From: Burkholderia sp. S171
GTDB taxonomy: Bacteria > Pseudomonadota > Gammaproteobacteria > Burkholderiales > Burkholderiaceae
Direction: 5' to 3'
Assembly: GCF_009766085.1 (NCBI RefSeq)
Contig: NZ_LMUF01000071.1
Location: 762 to 53,362, forward strand
Length of the DNA: 52,601 nucleotides
A model generated the notes under the pieces. It was not told the origin of the DNA and searched no databases. It worked only from the letters and a program-made list of their open reading frames with translations. Every line of letters starts with the position of its first letter. The stretch's first letter is position 1. Shown in pieces: positions 8,489 through 17,498 of this stretch. The translations under genes were made by a program, and so were the position numbers.

Positions 8489-9060
8489 GACTGCCTCGAC
8501 AAGGACATCGTAATGCTGCTGGCGAATGCTTCACCAAGGTCCTCCCTGATGAGAGCCAAGGCCATCTGGATACCGTCACTTACTCCGTGCGACGAGTACA
8601 GGTTGCCATCCCTTAAGCAGCGTTGATTGCGCATGACGTGGACCAAGGGATACTCGGACGAGAGGCGTTGCGCGTCGCGCCGATGCGTGGTCAACGAACG
8701 ATGATCGGCAAGCCCGGCGCGCGCGATCAACAAGGCTCCGTTGGACACCGACGCGAGCCTTCGCACTCTACGTCCGGTAACGCTGAGCCAGTCCACCAGT
8801 GCACCATGCTCATCTCCCGGACTGATGACCGGAGAACCTGGGACTACGACGATGTCGAACGAAGTTCGCAAATCGAGCAGACATTCCGTCGTGCCTACCG
8901 CTACGCCATTCGAGCACACGACCGGCCCAGGGAATGGCCCCACGAGATGCTGCTCGTACAACGTGGCGCCCCACAAACGGTTCGCTTCGTGGAAAACGTC
9001 CATTGGGCCTGTTATTTCGAGTAGCCGAAATCCTGCGTACAGCATCATCGCAACATGCAT
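8485..9060 (-). CDS. DJ-1/PfpI (GATase1-like) domain protein lacking the usual cysteine
   Basis: A 191-aa protein matching the N-terminal domain of GlxA/AraC-type regulators (start MHVAMMLYAGFRLLEITGP, then VDWL and SSHGVSDGIQMALALI). It has no C-terminal helix-turn-helix. The nucleophile-elbow position normally reading SVCTGA or SVCNGA is SVSNGA here, a Cys-to-Ser change, whereas the neighbouring plus-strand homologue keeps SVCNGA. The stop overlaps the start of the acetolactate synthase gene by 4 bp. It may be a stand-alone sensor or a degraded regulator; isonitrile hydratase or glyoxalase activity seems unlikely without the cysteine. Confidence 0.8.
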   Translation of the reverse strand: MHVAMMLYAGFRLLEITGPMDVFHEANRLWGATLYEQHLVGPFPGPVVCSNGVAVGTTECLLDLRTSFDIVVVPGSPVISPGDEHGALVDWLSVTGRRVRRLASVSNGALLIARAGLADHRSLTTHRRDAQRLSSEYPLVHVMRNQRCLRDGNLYSSHGVSDGIQMALALIREDLGEAFASSITMSLSRQS

Positions 9061-9519
9061 GAGCCGTTACTCCTCAAATTCACTGCATACGAGCGTCGCG
9101 CGTTAACGGAAAGCACGACCTTCGAAGAGGCGGCCCTGGCCGCATTCACGAGTCCCAAGTCTACTCAGCCGGCACGGGAGAGGAAACACGTGGATGTCGC
9201 CATGCTGGGCCAATTAACGTGAGATTTGGGCCAACGGCGCGGCTGCGGTAACGTCGTACGTTTTGTTGAGCTGCGTCCGGAAGTTAATGTCCATCGCACA
9301 TCGCTTTAGTGCAGTTTCGTTACGCGGGCGCAAAAGACTCTTACCGGCTAGCCCATCACCGTTTTTGGGCTATTGCGGTAATCTCGCCTGTCGCGCGTCA
9401 ATACAGGTTGGTCGGCTTGGTCCAGTCGTTCGGGTGAAGCCAAGCGAATCGCTAGTATCGAAAGCGAGCTCAATAACGAGCTCAATAACGGGCTTACCAA
9501 CTCCACGAAGGGTCAATGC
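9061..9519. other. 459-bp divergent intergenic region
   Basis: This lies between the minus-strand PfpI-like gene and the plus-strand glxA-like gene and must hold the promoters of both. Frames across it lack ribosome-binding sites and coding bias. The only clear structure is the short tandem repeat at 9466-9501, close to the plus-strand start. No confident promoter could be placed by eye. Confidence 0.5.
9466..9501 (+). repeat. 12-bp tandem direct repeat upstream of the GlxA-type gene
   Basis: Two perfect copies of GAGCTCAATAAC (9466-9477 and 9478-9489) are followed by a diverged third (GGGCTTACCAAC, 9490-9501). AraC-family regulators often bind direct repeats, so this may be an autoregulatory operator 20-55 bp ahead of the start codon. 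The function is inferred from position. Confidence 0.5.
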
Positions 9520-10530
9520 ATGAAAGTCGCCATTGTTATATTCGATGGTGTCCAGTCGCTCGATGTTGCGGGCCCCCTCGACGTGTTCGCGGAAGCAAAC
9601 ACGATCCTTTCCGATGAGCAGAAATATGAAGTCTCCCTTGTGGGTCCCCGGGCCGGCACCGTGACCTGCTCGAACGGAATGGGGCTTTCCGTGCCGTATG
9701 GTTACGCGGATCTCGATACCCAATGGGACCTGCTACTGGTCACGGGAGGGCCGCAATTGCCCGACGCCAAACTATCAGACGACTTTCTAACGTGGCTCCA
9801 AAATCAGGCTAAAGGCGCGGCACGGTTCGGTTCCGTTTGCAATGGGGCGTTCGTGCTCGCCCATGCGGGACTGCTCGACGGCAAGGAAGTGACAACACAC
9901 TGGGCAGACGCGGGCCGCCTCGCTCGCGAATTTCCGCAGGCGTGTGTGCAGCCCGACAAGATCTTCGTTCGTGCCGGCCGCCTCTTTACCTCGGCTGGCG
10001 TGACGGCTGGCATCGATCTGTGCCTGTCGCTGGTCGCTGAAGACTGGGGTCACGAACTGGCGGTGCATGTTGCTAAACGTCTTGTGGTTTATATCCAGCG
10101 CGAAGGTGGCCAGTCTCAGTACAGCCCGTATGTTGGAGCGGGGAGGGACGAAGATCCGATCATCCGCAAAGTGCACCGCTATGTGACCGAGCATTTAACC
10201 GATGCGTTGTCGATCGAACAACTCGCGGGCGCGGTTGCAGTGAGCCGACGGACCTTCTCGAGATTATTTGCGAAGTATGCAAAGGTGACGCCGTCGGTGT
10301 TTGTTGAGCAGGTTCGCGTCGACAGCGCGAGGAAGTTGCTCGAAGACTCGGATGCACCGCTGAAGACCGTGGCGTTTAAATGCGGGTTTCGCAGTGCCAC
10401 GCATATGCGCACGACTTTCTCCCGACGGCTGGAGGTAACACCCAAACAATATCGGCAACGTTTTCGTGGCGAAGCAGGCCAGCAGCCATGGGCGGATAAC
10501 GGTGCCGGCAAACAGGTCTTTTTTCAATGA
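9520..10530 (+). CDS. GlxA-family regulator (DJ-1/PfpI domain plus AraC helix-turn-helix)
   Basis: A 336-aa transcription factor. Residues 1-190 form a DJ-1/PfpI-like domain with the cysteine motif SVCNGAFVLAHAG, and residues 215-320 form an AraC-type double helix-turn-helix (LSIEQLAGAVAVSRRTFSRL and AFKCGFRSATHMRTTF). The order and length are usual for GlxA proteins, which regulate catabolism of quaternary amines or other nitrogen compounds. A weak GAAGGG ribosome-binding site precedes the ATG. It diverges from the PfpI-like gene to its left, which looks like a paralogue of its first domain. Its stop overlaps the start of the next gene by 4 bp. Confidence 0.9.
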   Translation: MKVAIVIFDGVQSLDVAGPLDVFAEANTILSDEQKYEVSLVGPRAGTVTCSNGMGLSVPYGYADLDTQWDLLLVTGGPQLPDAKLSDDFLTWLQNQAKGAARFGSVCNGAFVLAHAGLLDGKEVTTHWADAGRLAREFPQACVQPDKIFVRAGRLFTSAGVTAGIDLCLSLVAEDWGHELAVHVAKRLVVYIQREGGQSQYSPYVGAGRDEDPIIRKVHRYVTEHLTDALSIEQLAGAVAVSRRTFSRLFAKYAKVTPSVFVEQVRVDSARKLLEDSDAPLKTVAFKCGFRSATHMRTTFSRRLEVTPKQYRQRFRGEAGQQPWADNGAGKQVFFQ

Positions 10531-11072
10531 CTGTCATATCTGCGAATGACGTTGATTCCCAACAATCCCTTCCTGATGTCCTTGAACCGGGTTTATCGAT
10601 AATATTCTGCGGAATCAATCCAGGGATGCGAGCGGTATCGACAGGTCATCACTTTGAGGGCAGGGGCAATCGGTTCTGGCGGGTCATGCATCTTGCAGGC
10701 TTTACGCCCGAACAGCTTCGTCCCGAAGACGACCGCTCGATTCTTCGATACGGCTGTGGTCTCACCACGGTAGTTTCGCGGCCCACGGCGCAGGCCGCCG
10801 AGCTATCGCGATTGGAGATTGAACTGGCCGGCGATGCTTTCCGGCGAAAGATCGAATACTACGCACCCCGGAACATCGTCTTCCTGGGAAAGATGGCGCT
10901 CTCGGCAATCTCGGGTTCGCGCGATATCGATTGGGGCCTGCAAACCAGGCCATTCGGTGGCGCACGCGCGTGGGTCGTACCCAATCCAAGCGGCCTGAAC
11001 CGGGCGTTCGACCTCGATGCGCTGGTCGCCGCCTACCGGGACGTTCGCATCGCAGTAGCGTCCACACCCTGA
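10527..11072 (+). CDS. mug: Mug-type G/U mismatch-specific DNA glycosylase
   Basis: A 181-aa base-excision repair enzyme of the uracil-DNA glycosylase superfamily, family 2. The family-2 first motif reads CGINPG, with Asn and no acidic residue, and the second motif reads NPSGLNR; both match E. coli Mug, which removes U and ethenocytosine opposite G. Length fits Mug (168 aa) with a short N-terminal extension. It overlaps the regulator upstream by 4 bp (ATGA), so it is translated from the same transcript. Its last 40 bp overlap the convergent lysR gene. Confidence 0.9.
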   Translation: MTVISANDVDSQQSLPDVLEPGLSIIFCGINPGMRAVSTGHHFEGRGNRFWRVMHLAGFTPEQLRPEDDRSILRYGCGLTTVVSRPTAQAAELSRLEIELAGDAFRRKIEYYAPRNIVFLGKMALSAISGSRDIDWGLQTRPFGGARAWVVPNPSGLNRAFDLDALVAAYRDVRIAVASTP

Positions 11073-11965
11073 AGGTGCGCGTTTTTACGTAGCGTCTCCG
11101 TCACGAATTCGACGAACGCGCGAATCTTGCCGCTGGTGCTTCGGCGCTCTACATGGAGCAGACTGACCGGGACCGACTCGGGCTCAAATGCGCTCAGGAT
11201 AGGCTGGAGCCTGCCATCGTCGACCTCGGGCGCCGCCTGGTACGACAGAAACTGGGTTATCCCTACACCGTCAACAGCGGCGAGAATGGCTGCGGGACCC
11301 AGGTCCACAATCATCCGCGGCCGAAGTCTGACAGGCAACCTTGAGCCGTTCTCGTTGAACACCCACTCAAGCGGCAGCGAGACGCCCGTGAATGACACAA
11401 CATGGTGATTGGCCAGATCCCGGGGGTGAAGGGGTTCGCCGTGCGCGGCAAGATAAGACGGCGCCGCATACGTCCTGCGCCGCACAGAACCCAGCGGAAT
11501 GGCGAATGTGGAGGAGTCGCCAAGATGGCCCACACGGATGGCGATATCCACCCCCTCCTCCAGAAGCCGCGTGGTTCGATCGGCATACACCGCGGTGATG
11601 CTGACGTCCGGATAACGCAACGCGAACGCGTTGACCAAAGGTGCAACGTATCGCTGGCCGAACAGGACCGGCGCGGAGATGGTCAATGTACCGACGGGTT
11701 TGAGTTGATCAGCCGCAATGTGTGCTTCTGCATCCGTGATGGCGTCCAGCACCGTCCTGCAGGCTTCGAGGTAGGTCAACCCTGCATCGGTCGGACGAAC
11801 TGATCGAGTCGTCCGGGCAAGCAGCGGTGTGCCGAGGCGCGACTCGAGCGAACTGACCGCCCGCGAGACTGCGGCGGACGACATGCCTACTTTGTCGGCC
11901 GCGCCAGTAAAGCTGCCCCGGTCGACGATGGCTACAAAAATCTCCATCTCACGCAATTTATCCAT
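11033..11965 (-). CDS. LysR-family transcriptional regulator
   Basis: A 310-aa regulator. The helix-turn-helix is at residues 5-60 (GSFTGAADKVGMSSAAVSRA), followed by a substrate-binding domain of the CrgA/AaeR-like group (LTISAPVLFGQRYVAPLVNAF). The start at 11965 (MDKLREMEIF) is typical; the frame remains open eight codons further to 11989. It is divergent from the ABM-MFS-HlyD-NodT operon and is the obvious candidate to control that efflux system. The 3' end overlaps the convergent glycosylase gene by 40 bp. Confidence 0.9.
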   Translation of the reverse strand: MDKLREMEIFVAIVDRGSFTGAADKVGMSSAAVSRAVSSLESRLGTPLLARTTRSVRPTDAGLTYLEACRTVLDAITDAEAHIAADQLKPVGTLTISAPVLFGQRYVAPLVNAFALRYPDVSITAVYADRTTRLLEEGVDIAIRVGHLGDSSTFAIPLGSVRRRTYAAPSYLAAHGEPLHPRDLANHHVVSFTGVSLPLEWVFNENGSRLPVRLRPRMIVDLGPAAILAAVDGVGITQFLSYQAAPEVDDGRLQPILSAFEPESVPVSLLHVERRSTSGKIRAFVEFVTETLRKNAHLQGVDATAMRTSR

Positions 11966-12114
11966 TTCGCTTCCCTCGGGTCCCCGCATTCATATGACGT
12001 GATTTTATGCGTTGTGATGTGCACGGTGACGAATCGCGTCATTGGATCGTTTATTCGACATGGCAAGAAGCGGCCATTCATGTTTTTGTACGCGCTAGGG
12101 GAGTTTGCCTTATC

Positions 12115-12138
12115 CGCTTGAAAAAGACTCTTTCAGCG
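12115..12138. promoter_or_regulatory. Imperfect palindrome in the lysR/efflux intergenic region
   Basis: CGCTTGAAA (12115-12123) and TTTCAGCG (12131-12138) form an inverted repeat with one extra T in the left arm and a 7-base spacer. It lies in the 322-bp gap between the divergent lysR (start 11965) and efflux operon (start 12288), about 150 bp before the latter. It could be the LysR operator. Nothing else in that gap looks like a gene; a 67-codon frame at 12007-12210 has no support. Confidence 0.35.
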
Positions 12139-12287
12139 CGTGAAGGTTATCAGCGCATCAGCGGTTTGGTTGGCAGGATTCACCCACTCTTTGGCCGAAT
12201 ACGCGACTAGCTGCGGCCCCTTTCAATGGGCCTATCTCGGACAATTACTCCATGCCGTAAAGCCCAACCAACGCGAAAGAGGTTTCC

Positions 12288-12962
12288 ATGTTTACCGCAA
12301 TGCTTGAAGTTCACCCCATCCCTGAACAGTTCGATGCCTATCTCGGCATGGCCAAGATGCTGCGTCCTGAGCTCGAGAAGATCGAGGGGTTTATCGACAA
12401 CAACCGCTATGCAAGTCTCACGCGCGACGGATGGCTTCTTTCGCTGTCGAGTTGGCGCGATGAGAAAGCACTCGTGCGGTGGCGCAGCCAGGAGACGCAC
12501 CACAAGATCATGCAGGCTGCGCGTGACCGGGTGTTTTCCGACTATCGCTTGCGCATTGGACAAACCGTCAGCGACACGCGCGTTCCCACGGGACACGTCT
12601 TGCTTGAGCAGCGCCTGGATGTCACCGCGACGGGTCAAGGAACGGCCGTGACGCTGCATGATGGAAAGTTCTCGCCGGAGTGGATCAGGCAGGTTGGCGC
12701 AGAAGGAGTAGCGAAATCATTTGGCTTGGATACAAGTGCGTCCGGCTTTGTTTCCTGGGACGTATTCGACCATCTGATGACACCAGGGGACGCGATCGCG
12801 GTGGTGACGTGGCGCGACCATGCGGCGGCTGCAGCATTCCTGGGCAATGCGGCGTCGGTGGAGGTTTCGCGCCTGCGCAATATCCGCATCGTCCGGGAGT
12901 ACGGAATGTTCGATCGACGGGAAGCACCGCAATACTTCAAAGAGGTGCAAGCGAGGGCGTAA
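12288..12962 (+). CDS. Antibiotic biosynthesis monooxygenase (ABM)-domain protein
   Basis: A 224-aa protein with two dimeric alpha-beta-barrel halves. The first (residues 1-100) carries the ABM pattern ending in YASLTRDGWLLSLSSWRDEKALVRWR, where small haem or quinol monooxygenases have an aromatic-rich strand. The second (residues 120-215) repeats it in diverged form (FVSWDVFDHL, AIAVVTWRDHAAAAAFL). The ATG at 12288 follows AAAGAGG. It is the first gene of a likely four-gene efflux operon, 105 bp before the transporter. It may modify or sense a quinone-like or aromatic toxic compound exported by the pump. Enzymatic activity is not proven by sequence. Confidence 0.75.
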   Translation: MFTAMLEVHPIPEQFDAYLGMAKMLRPELEKIEGFIDNNRYASLTRDGWLLSLSSWRDEKALVRWRSQETHHKIMQAARDRVFSDYRLRIGQTVSDTRVPTGHVLLEQRLDVTATGQGTAVTLHDGKFSPEWIRQVGAEGVAKSFGLDTSASGFVSWDVFDHLMTPGDAIAVVTWRDHAAAAAFLGNAASVEVSRLRNIRIVREYGMFDRREAPQYFKEVQARA

Positions 12963-13067
12963 GTCGGTCGCGTCCCGGCATTGGCGTTGGAGGATCGTCG
13001 TTTTTCGCAGGATCTAAAAATGAATCTATTTAGAATTCCTATTGAATATGAGAAACAAGGGAGTCCT

Positions 13068-14663
13068 ATGGCTACAGGAAACTATTCAGCAACTGAAACG
13101 GCAACGCCGACCGTCGCAGAGTCGTCCGAAGTCGTTCCAGTGCCGACACAATCCGCGCTTTCGCTCCGTCTTGCCGTCGGCCTCGTTGGAATGCTGCTCG
13201 CGTCGCTATTGGCCATTCTCAACGAACAGGTCACTGCTGTGTCGATGGCGGACATTCAGGGCGCGTTCTCGATCGGCCATGACGATGGAACCTGGCTGAC
13301 CGCTCTGTTCGAAGCGGCGAATGTGGCTACGATGGTGTTCGCCCCGTGGTTCGGGATCACCTTCACGCTCAAGCGATTCACGATCGGCGCCGTGATCGCG
13401 ACAATGCTCTTCGGCATCCTTTGCCCCTTCGCGCCGAACCTGCTTACGCTGTATGTGTTGCGCGTCTTGCAGGGGATTGCGGGTGGATGCCTTCCGCCGA
13501 TGTTGATCATCGTGGCGCTGCGCTATCTTCCGCCCAAGGTGAAGCTGTACGGCCTTGCAGGGTACGCGCTCACGGCAACCTTTGGACCGGCGCTCGGCAC
13601 ACCGCTTGCCGCATTGTGGACCGAGTATGTCGGCTGGCAAATGGCCTTCTGGCAAATCGTGCCGCTGGGTATCGCGTGCTGCGTGGGGATCCAGCAAGGG
13701 CTGCCTCCCGATCCGCTGAAACTTGAACGGCTCAAAGCATTCAACTGGACCGGGTTTCTGACGGGGTTCCCAGCCGTCGCCATGCTCGTGACCGGCCTTC
13801 TGCAAGGAGATCGTCTTGACTGGCTCAATTCCGATTTTATCCGCGTGATGTTCGTGGGGGGCGGGTTGCTGTTCGCGACATTCCTCGTCAACGAGTGGTA
13901 TCACCCGCTGCCTTTTTTCAAGCTGCAATTGCTGTCGCGCAGAAACTTCACGCATGGACTAATGACGCTGGTCGGCGCGGTAATACTGCTAGTGGGCGTG
14001 GCTGCAATACCCGGCCAATATCTGGCCAAGGTTCACGCCTACAGGCCACTGCAGACTGCGCCGTTGTCGTTGCTGGTGGCCATCCCGCTATTGATCACGC
14101 TTCCTTTGACGGCTGCCGTCCTGAATCTGAAGCGGGTTGACCACCGGTGGGTCATGGCAATTGGATTGGGTCTCATGACCACCACGTGCCTGATGGGGAG
14201 TTTCATTACGTCCGAGTGGATCCGCAACAATTTCTACTGGCTTCAATCCCTGCAAATCGTTGCGCAACCGATGGTGATCCTGGGAATCCTGATGGGCGTA
14301 ACGACGGGCTTGGCGCCCACCGACGGTCCATTTGCTTCAGCGATGTTCAACTCGCTTAAAACGTTTTCCGCAGCTTTGGCGACGGGTCTTATCGAAGGGT
14401 TGGGTACAGATCGCGAACATCTTCATTCGAACGTGCTCGTGGACCACTTGGGCAATCACGCGCTTGTGACGAGCCAAAGCATCGACGCGGCTCATGGTCT
14501 TGGCGAACTTGCACACCGGCTCCACGAGCAGGCAGTGGTGCTGACATCGGCGGATCTTTATCGCGTCATGGCGGGAGTTGCCATCGCCGTTCTTTTCCTG
14601 GTGCCCGTGTTACCCGTGCGTATTTATCCACCGTGGTGCGCCACGCCCCCCTCTTCGCATTAA
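13068..14663 (+). CDS. DHA2-family MFS multidrug efflux transporter (EmrB-like)
   Basis: A 531-aa inner-membrane drug/proton antiporter with about 14 hydrophobic segments, as usual for EmrB/QacA proteins. Family-like elements are the first helix with LLASLLAILNEQVTAVSMADIQG and the next loop with DDGTWLTALFEAANVA. The start at 13068 has GGGAG five bases upstream; an upstream in-frame start at 12981 would add 29 residues with no such site. It is followed after 15 bp by the HlyD adaptor and then a NodT outer-membrane factor, giving a complete tripartite pump. The hydrophilic N-terminal 38 residues are longer than in E. coli EmrB. Confidence 0.92.
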   Translation: MATGNYSATETATPTVAESSEVVPVPTQSALSLRLAVGLVGMLLASLLAILNEQVTAVSMADIQGAFSIGHDDGTWLTALFEAANVATMVFAPWFGITFTLKRFTIGAVIATMLFGILCPFAPNLLTLYVLRVLQGIAGGCLPPMLIIVALRYLPPKVKLYGLAGYALTATFGPALGTPLAALWTEYVGWQMAFWQIVPLGIACCVGIQQGLPPDPLKLERLKAFNWTGFLTGFPAVAMLVTGLLQGDRLDWLNSDFIRVMFVGGGLLFATFLVNEWYHPLPFFKLQLLSRRNFTHGLMTLVGAVILLVGVAAIPGQYLAKVHAYRPLQTAPLSLLVAIPLLITLPLTAAVLNLKRVDHRWVMAIGLGLMTTTCLMGSFITSEWIRNNFYWLQSLQIVAQPMVILGILMGVTTGLAPTDGPFASAMFNSLKTFSAALATGLIEGLGTDREHLHSNVLVDHLGNHALVTSQSIDAAHGLGELAHRLHEQAVVLTSADLYRVMAGVAIAVLFLVPVLPVRIYPPWCATPPSSH

Positions 14664-14678
14664 GGGACGATATCTATC

Positions 14679-15755
14679 ATGTCATCCATTGCCCGATCTC
14701 CCCTCAAGATTATTCGTATTGCCGCTCTGGTTGTCGCAGTCGGCGTTGGCGCATGGGCTTGCTCAAGCCTGTTAATCCACTCGAATACCGAATCCACAAA
14801 CGACGCATACGTAGAGGCCGATTTCACCCTCGTGGCGCCGCGTATTGCCGGCCAGATATCCGACGTTTTTGTCGACGACAATCAATCAGTGAAAGCCGGG
14901 CAATTACTGGTGCGTATTGATGACCGTGACTTCAAGGCCGCACTAATGAGCGCAGAAGCGGACGTGGCTGCGGCAAAGGCATCGGTTGCAAACTACGACG
15001 CGGAGATCGCACGGCAGCCGTCGCTCGTCGAGCAGACTCGCGCGACACTCAAGTCCGACGATGCGTCTATCGAGTTTGCGCGAGCCAACGCCTCGCGGTA
15101 TCAGAACCTCTCGGATGCCGGCGCAGGAACGGCTCAGGAGCAGCAGCACGCCTCGAGCACGCTTGCCGAGCAACTCGCACAGCAGGCCCACGATAGGGCT
15201 GCCATGGCGTCGACCGAGCAGAACCTGGACGTACTGCGGACACAACGCGATAAGGCCGCTGGCGCGCTCGCACGCGCCGAGGCGGCGCTTGAGCAAGCGA
15301 AGCTCAACGTGTCCTACACGGAGATACACGCGCCAATCGATGGCAAGGTCGGCCGGCGCTCTGCTCGGGTTGGTGCATTCATCACGCCCGGTGCGCCGGT
15401 TCTTGCGATCGTGCCGCTTTCCGAAGCCTATGTCGTCGCCAACTTCCAAGAAAACCAGATCACCGACATGCGGCCTGGCGAAAGCGTGCGGATCAAGGTC
15501 GACAGCTTTCCTGGCGTTGTGATTCACGGCCGTGTCGATAGCCTCGCCCCTGCAACCGGCGTGAGCTTCGCGCCCATCGCACCCGACAACGCGACGGGCA
15601 ACTTCACGAAGGTCGTCCAACGCGTACCGGTCAAGATCGCCATTGACCGCGGTCAGGAGGCAGCGTCTGCATTGAGCGTGGGGCTGTCTGTGGAAACGGA
15701 AGTTGCCGTCGGCCGGCATGGCGCTACGTCAGTTGAAAGGGGAGATGAAAAATGA
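14679..15755 (+). CDS. HlyD/EmrA-family periplasmic adaptor
   Basis: A 358-aa membrane-fusion protein. A single N-terminal transmembrane helix (residues 12-32) is followed by the signature TNDAYVEADFTLVAPRIAGQ and a first lipoyl half (VFVDDNQSVKAGQLLVRID). An alpha-helical hairpin rich in Ala, Glu and Gln (about residues 90-205) follows, then the second lipoyl half (IHAPIDGKVG) and a beta-barrel. It links the DHA2 pump in the inner membrane to the NodT channel. It starts 15 bp after the transporter, with AAGGGACGA as ribosome-binding site, and its stop overlaps the next gene by 4 bp. Confidence 0.92.
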   Translation: MSSIARSPLKIIRIAALVVAVGVGAWACSSLLIHSNTESTNDAYVEADFTLVAPRIAGQISDVFVDDNQSVKAGQLLVRIDDRDFKAALMSAEADVAAAKASVANYDAEIARQPSLVEQTRATLKSDDASIEFARANASRYQNLSDAGAGTAQEQQHASSTLAEQLAQQAHDRAAMASTEQNLDVLRTQRDKAAGALARAEAALEQAKLNVSYTEIHAPIDGKVGRRSARVGAFITPGAPVLAIVPLSEAYVVANFQENQITDMRPGESVRIKVDSFPGVVIHGRVDSLAPATGVSFAPIAPDNATGNFTKVVQRVPVKIAIDRGQEAASALSVGLSVETEVAVGRHGATSVERGDEK

Positions 15756-17293
15756 ATACGAACGACTTTTCCTTCAGCGCGTTAGTGTTGGAGATACTGG
15801 CGTGCCTTGTGATAGCGGGTTGCACCGTGGGGCCGAATTTCGAATCTCCAACAACCTCCACGCCGCCGCAAGTTTTCGAGCGGACCCAAGCTGCGCAAGC
15901 ACCCAGCAAGGCCGTCGAAGCCGGTTTTAATTCAGACTGGTGGACACTGTTTAACGATCCCACGTTGAACGCACTCGAACAGCAACTGGCCGATGCGAAC
16001 CTTGACGTAGCGGCAGCATCGGCGCGCCTTCGGCAGAGCCGGGCCGAACAGCGCGTGGCGGGTGCGGCGCAATATCCGACGCTCGACGGCGCTGCGTCGT
16101 ATGACCGCGAGCGCGGAAGTCCGAACGGTATTCTGTCGCTGCTCGGGGTGAGTCCGACCGAAACGCAATCGCAATCCGCTTCGGGTGCCTCGCCGCTTGG
16201 CGTGGCGCCGTTGCCGGGTTCCAAGGGCTCACCGGCTTACAACCTCTATCAAGCCGGTTTCGATGCATCGTGGGAACTCGACATCTGGGGCCGCAATCGC
16301 CGCGGTGTCGAAGCCGCATCCGCGTTGGCGGACGCTTCCTACGAAGACCGAAACGCAGTCTTGTTGTCGGCACGCGCAGAACTCGCGCGAGACTATATCG
16401 AGTTGCGCGACACACAGTCATTGCTGAGGATCGCGAAACAAAACCTTGAGCTGGCGCGCAATACCACGAAGCTCACGCAAATAAGGGTGCATGAAGGCGT
16501 GACGACGGATCTGGACGTGGCCAACGCTTCCGCACAGGCGGAGTCAATCGAAAGCCTGATTCCTACGCTTGAATCGCGATGCGAAACCACGATCAACGCC
16601 ATAGGCGTATTGCTCGCGGAAGAACCGGGCGCGCTTCAACAAACGCTCGTCGAGGCGCATGACGTGCCCGAATTGCCTGGTCAAGTTCCCATCGGCTTTC
16701 CGTCGGAATTGGTGCAACGCAGACCCGATATCAGGCGAGCGGAAGCGCAACTGCATGCGGCCACGGCGTCGATCGGCATGGCAAAAGCCGATTTCTATCC
16801 GCGTATTTCACTTAATGGCAGCGCAGGTTTCCAGACGCTTCAACTTTCGAGTCTCGCCAACTGGGCGTCGGGACAGTTTGTTGTCGGACCCTCCATTACC
16901 ATGCCGATCTTCGAGGGCGGGCGCCTCAAGGGGACGCTGAACCTGCGTGAGGCCCAGCAACAGGAGGCTGCGATCGTCTACAAACACACGGTACTCAATG
17001 CTTGGCGCGAGGTGGACGATGCACTTGTTGTCTACGATGCCGAGCAGCGCCGCCGCGATCGGCTGACGGAGGTGGTTGCCCTGAACCAGCGCGCACTCTC
17101 GGTAGCGCAGCAGCGCTACAAGGCTGGAGCACTTGATTATCTTGACGTGCTGAACGTGCAGAAGCAATTGCTCGAGGGGCAAAGCAACCTTGAACAAAGC
17201 AAGGCGACTGCGGACGCCAATCTCATCACCCTGTGCAAGGCGCTCGGCGGCGGCTGGCAATCGACTTACGACAACCGATACGTCTCGCGCTAA
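15752..17293 (+). CDS. NodT-family outer-membrane efflux lipoprotein
   Basis: A 513-aa TolC-like outer-membrane factor. The signal peptide ends in the lipobox VIAGC, so the mature protein is acylated at Cys24 and begins CTVGPNFESP, as in OprM/NodT proteins. Two repeated outer-membrane-efflux domains follow; the second contains LVQRRPDIRRAEAQLHAATA, a hallmark of the family. It is the last gene of the pump operon, overlapping the adaptor gene by 4 bp (ATGA). The exported compound is unknown; related systems export aromatic acids, fusaric acid and antibiotics. Confidence 0.92.
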   Translation: MNTNDFSFSALVLEILACLVIAGCTVGPNFESPTTSTPPQVFERTQAAQAPSKAVEAGFNSDWWTLFNDPTLNALEQQLADANLDVAAASARLRQSRAEQRVAGAAQYPTLDGAASYDRERGSPNGILSLLGVSPTETQSQSASGASPLGVAPLPGSKGSPAYNLYQAGFDASWELDIWGRNRRGVEAASALADASYEDRNAVLLSARAELARDYIELRDTQSLLRIAKQNLELARNTTKLTQIRVHEGVTTDLDVANASAQAESIESLIPTLESRCETTINAIGVLLAEEPGALQQTLVEAHDVPELPGQVPIGFPSELVQRRPDIRRAEAQLHAATASIGMAKADFYPRISLNGSAGFQTLQLSSLANWASGQFVVGPSITMPIFEGGRLKGTLNLREAQQQEAAIVYKHTVLNAWREVDDALVVYDAEQRRRDRLTEVVALNQRALSVAQQRYKAGALDYLDVLNVQKQLLEGQSNLEQSKATADANLITLCKALGGGWQSTYDNRYVSR

Positions 17294-17498
17294 CGCACCC
17301 ACGGGGCGGCAGACGCGCATACATTTCGATTGTTATTTAAATGTAAGCCAGAGAGAGTGACGGCATTCACTCAAGTGACGTCTGAGTTTGCCGTTAAAGG
17401 GTATGGGCCGAATGACGCCGTCGGCTTCGGTTGCGTTCGCAGTCATCGATGCGCGCTACCGCTTGAATATCGATGTGAGATATAAAAGTGAGACGAAC

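Noticed and set aside
12007..12210. A 67-codon frame between the lysR and ABM genes
   Set aside because: No ribosome-binding site, poor codon bias and no recognisable family; the region is better read as regulatory.
17321..17345. ACATTT...AAATGT palindrome after the NodT gene as a terminator
   Set aside because: Only six A/T-rich pairs with a long loop and no U-tract; too weak to report as a feature.
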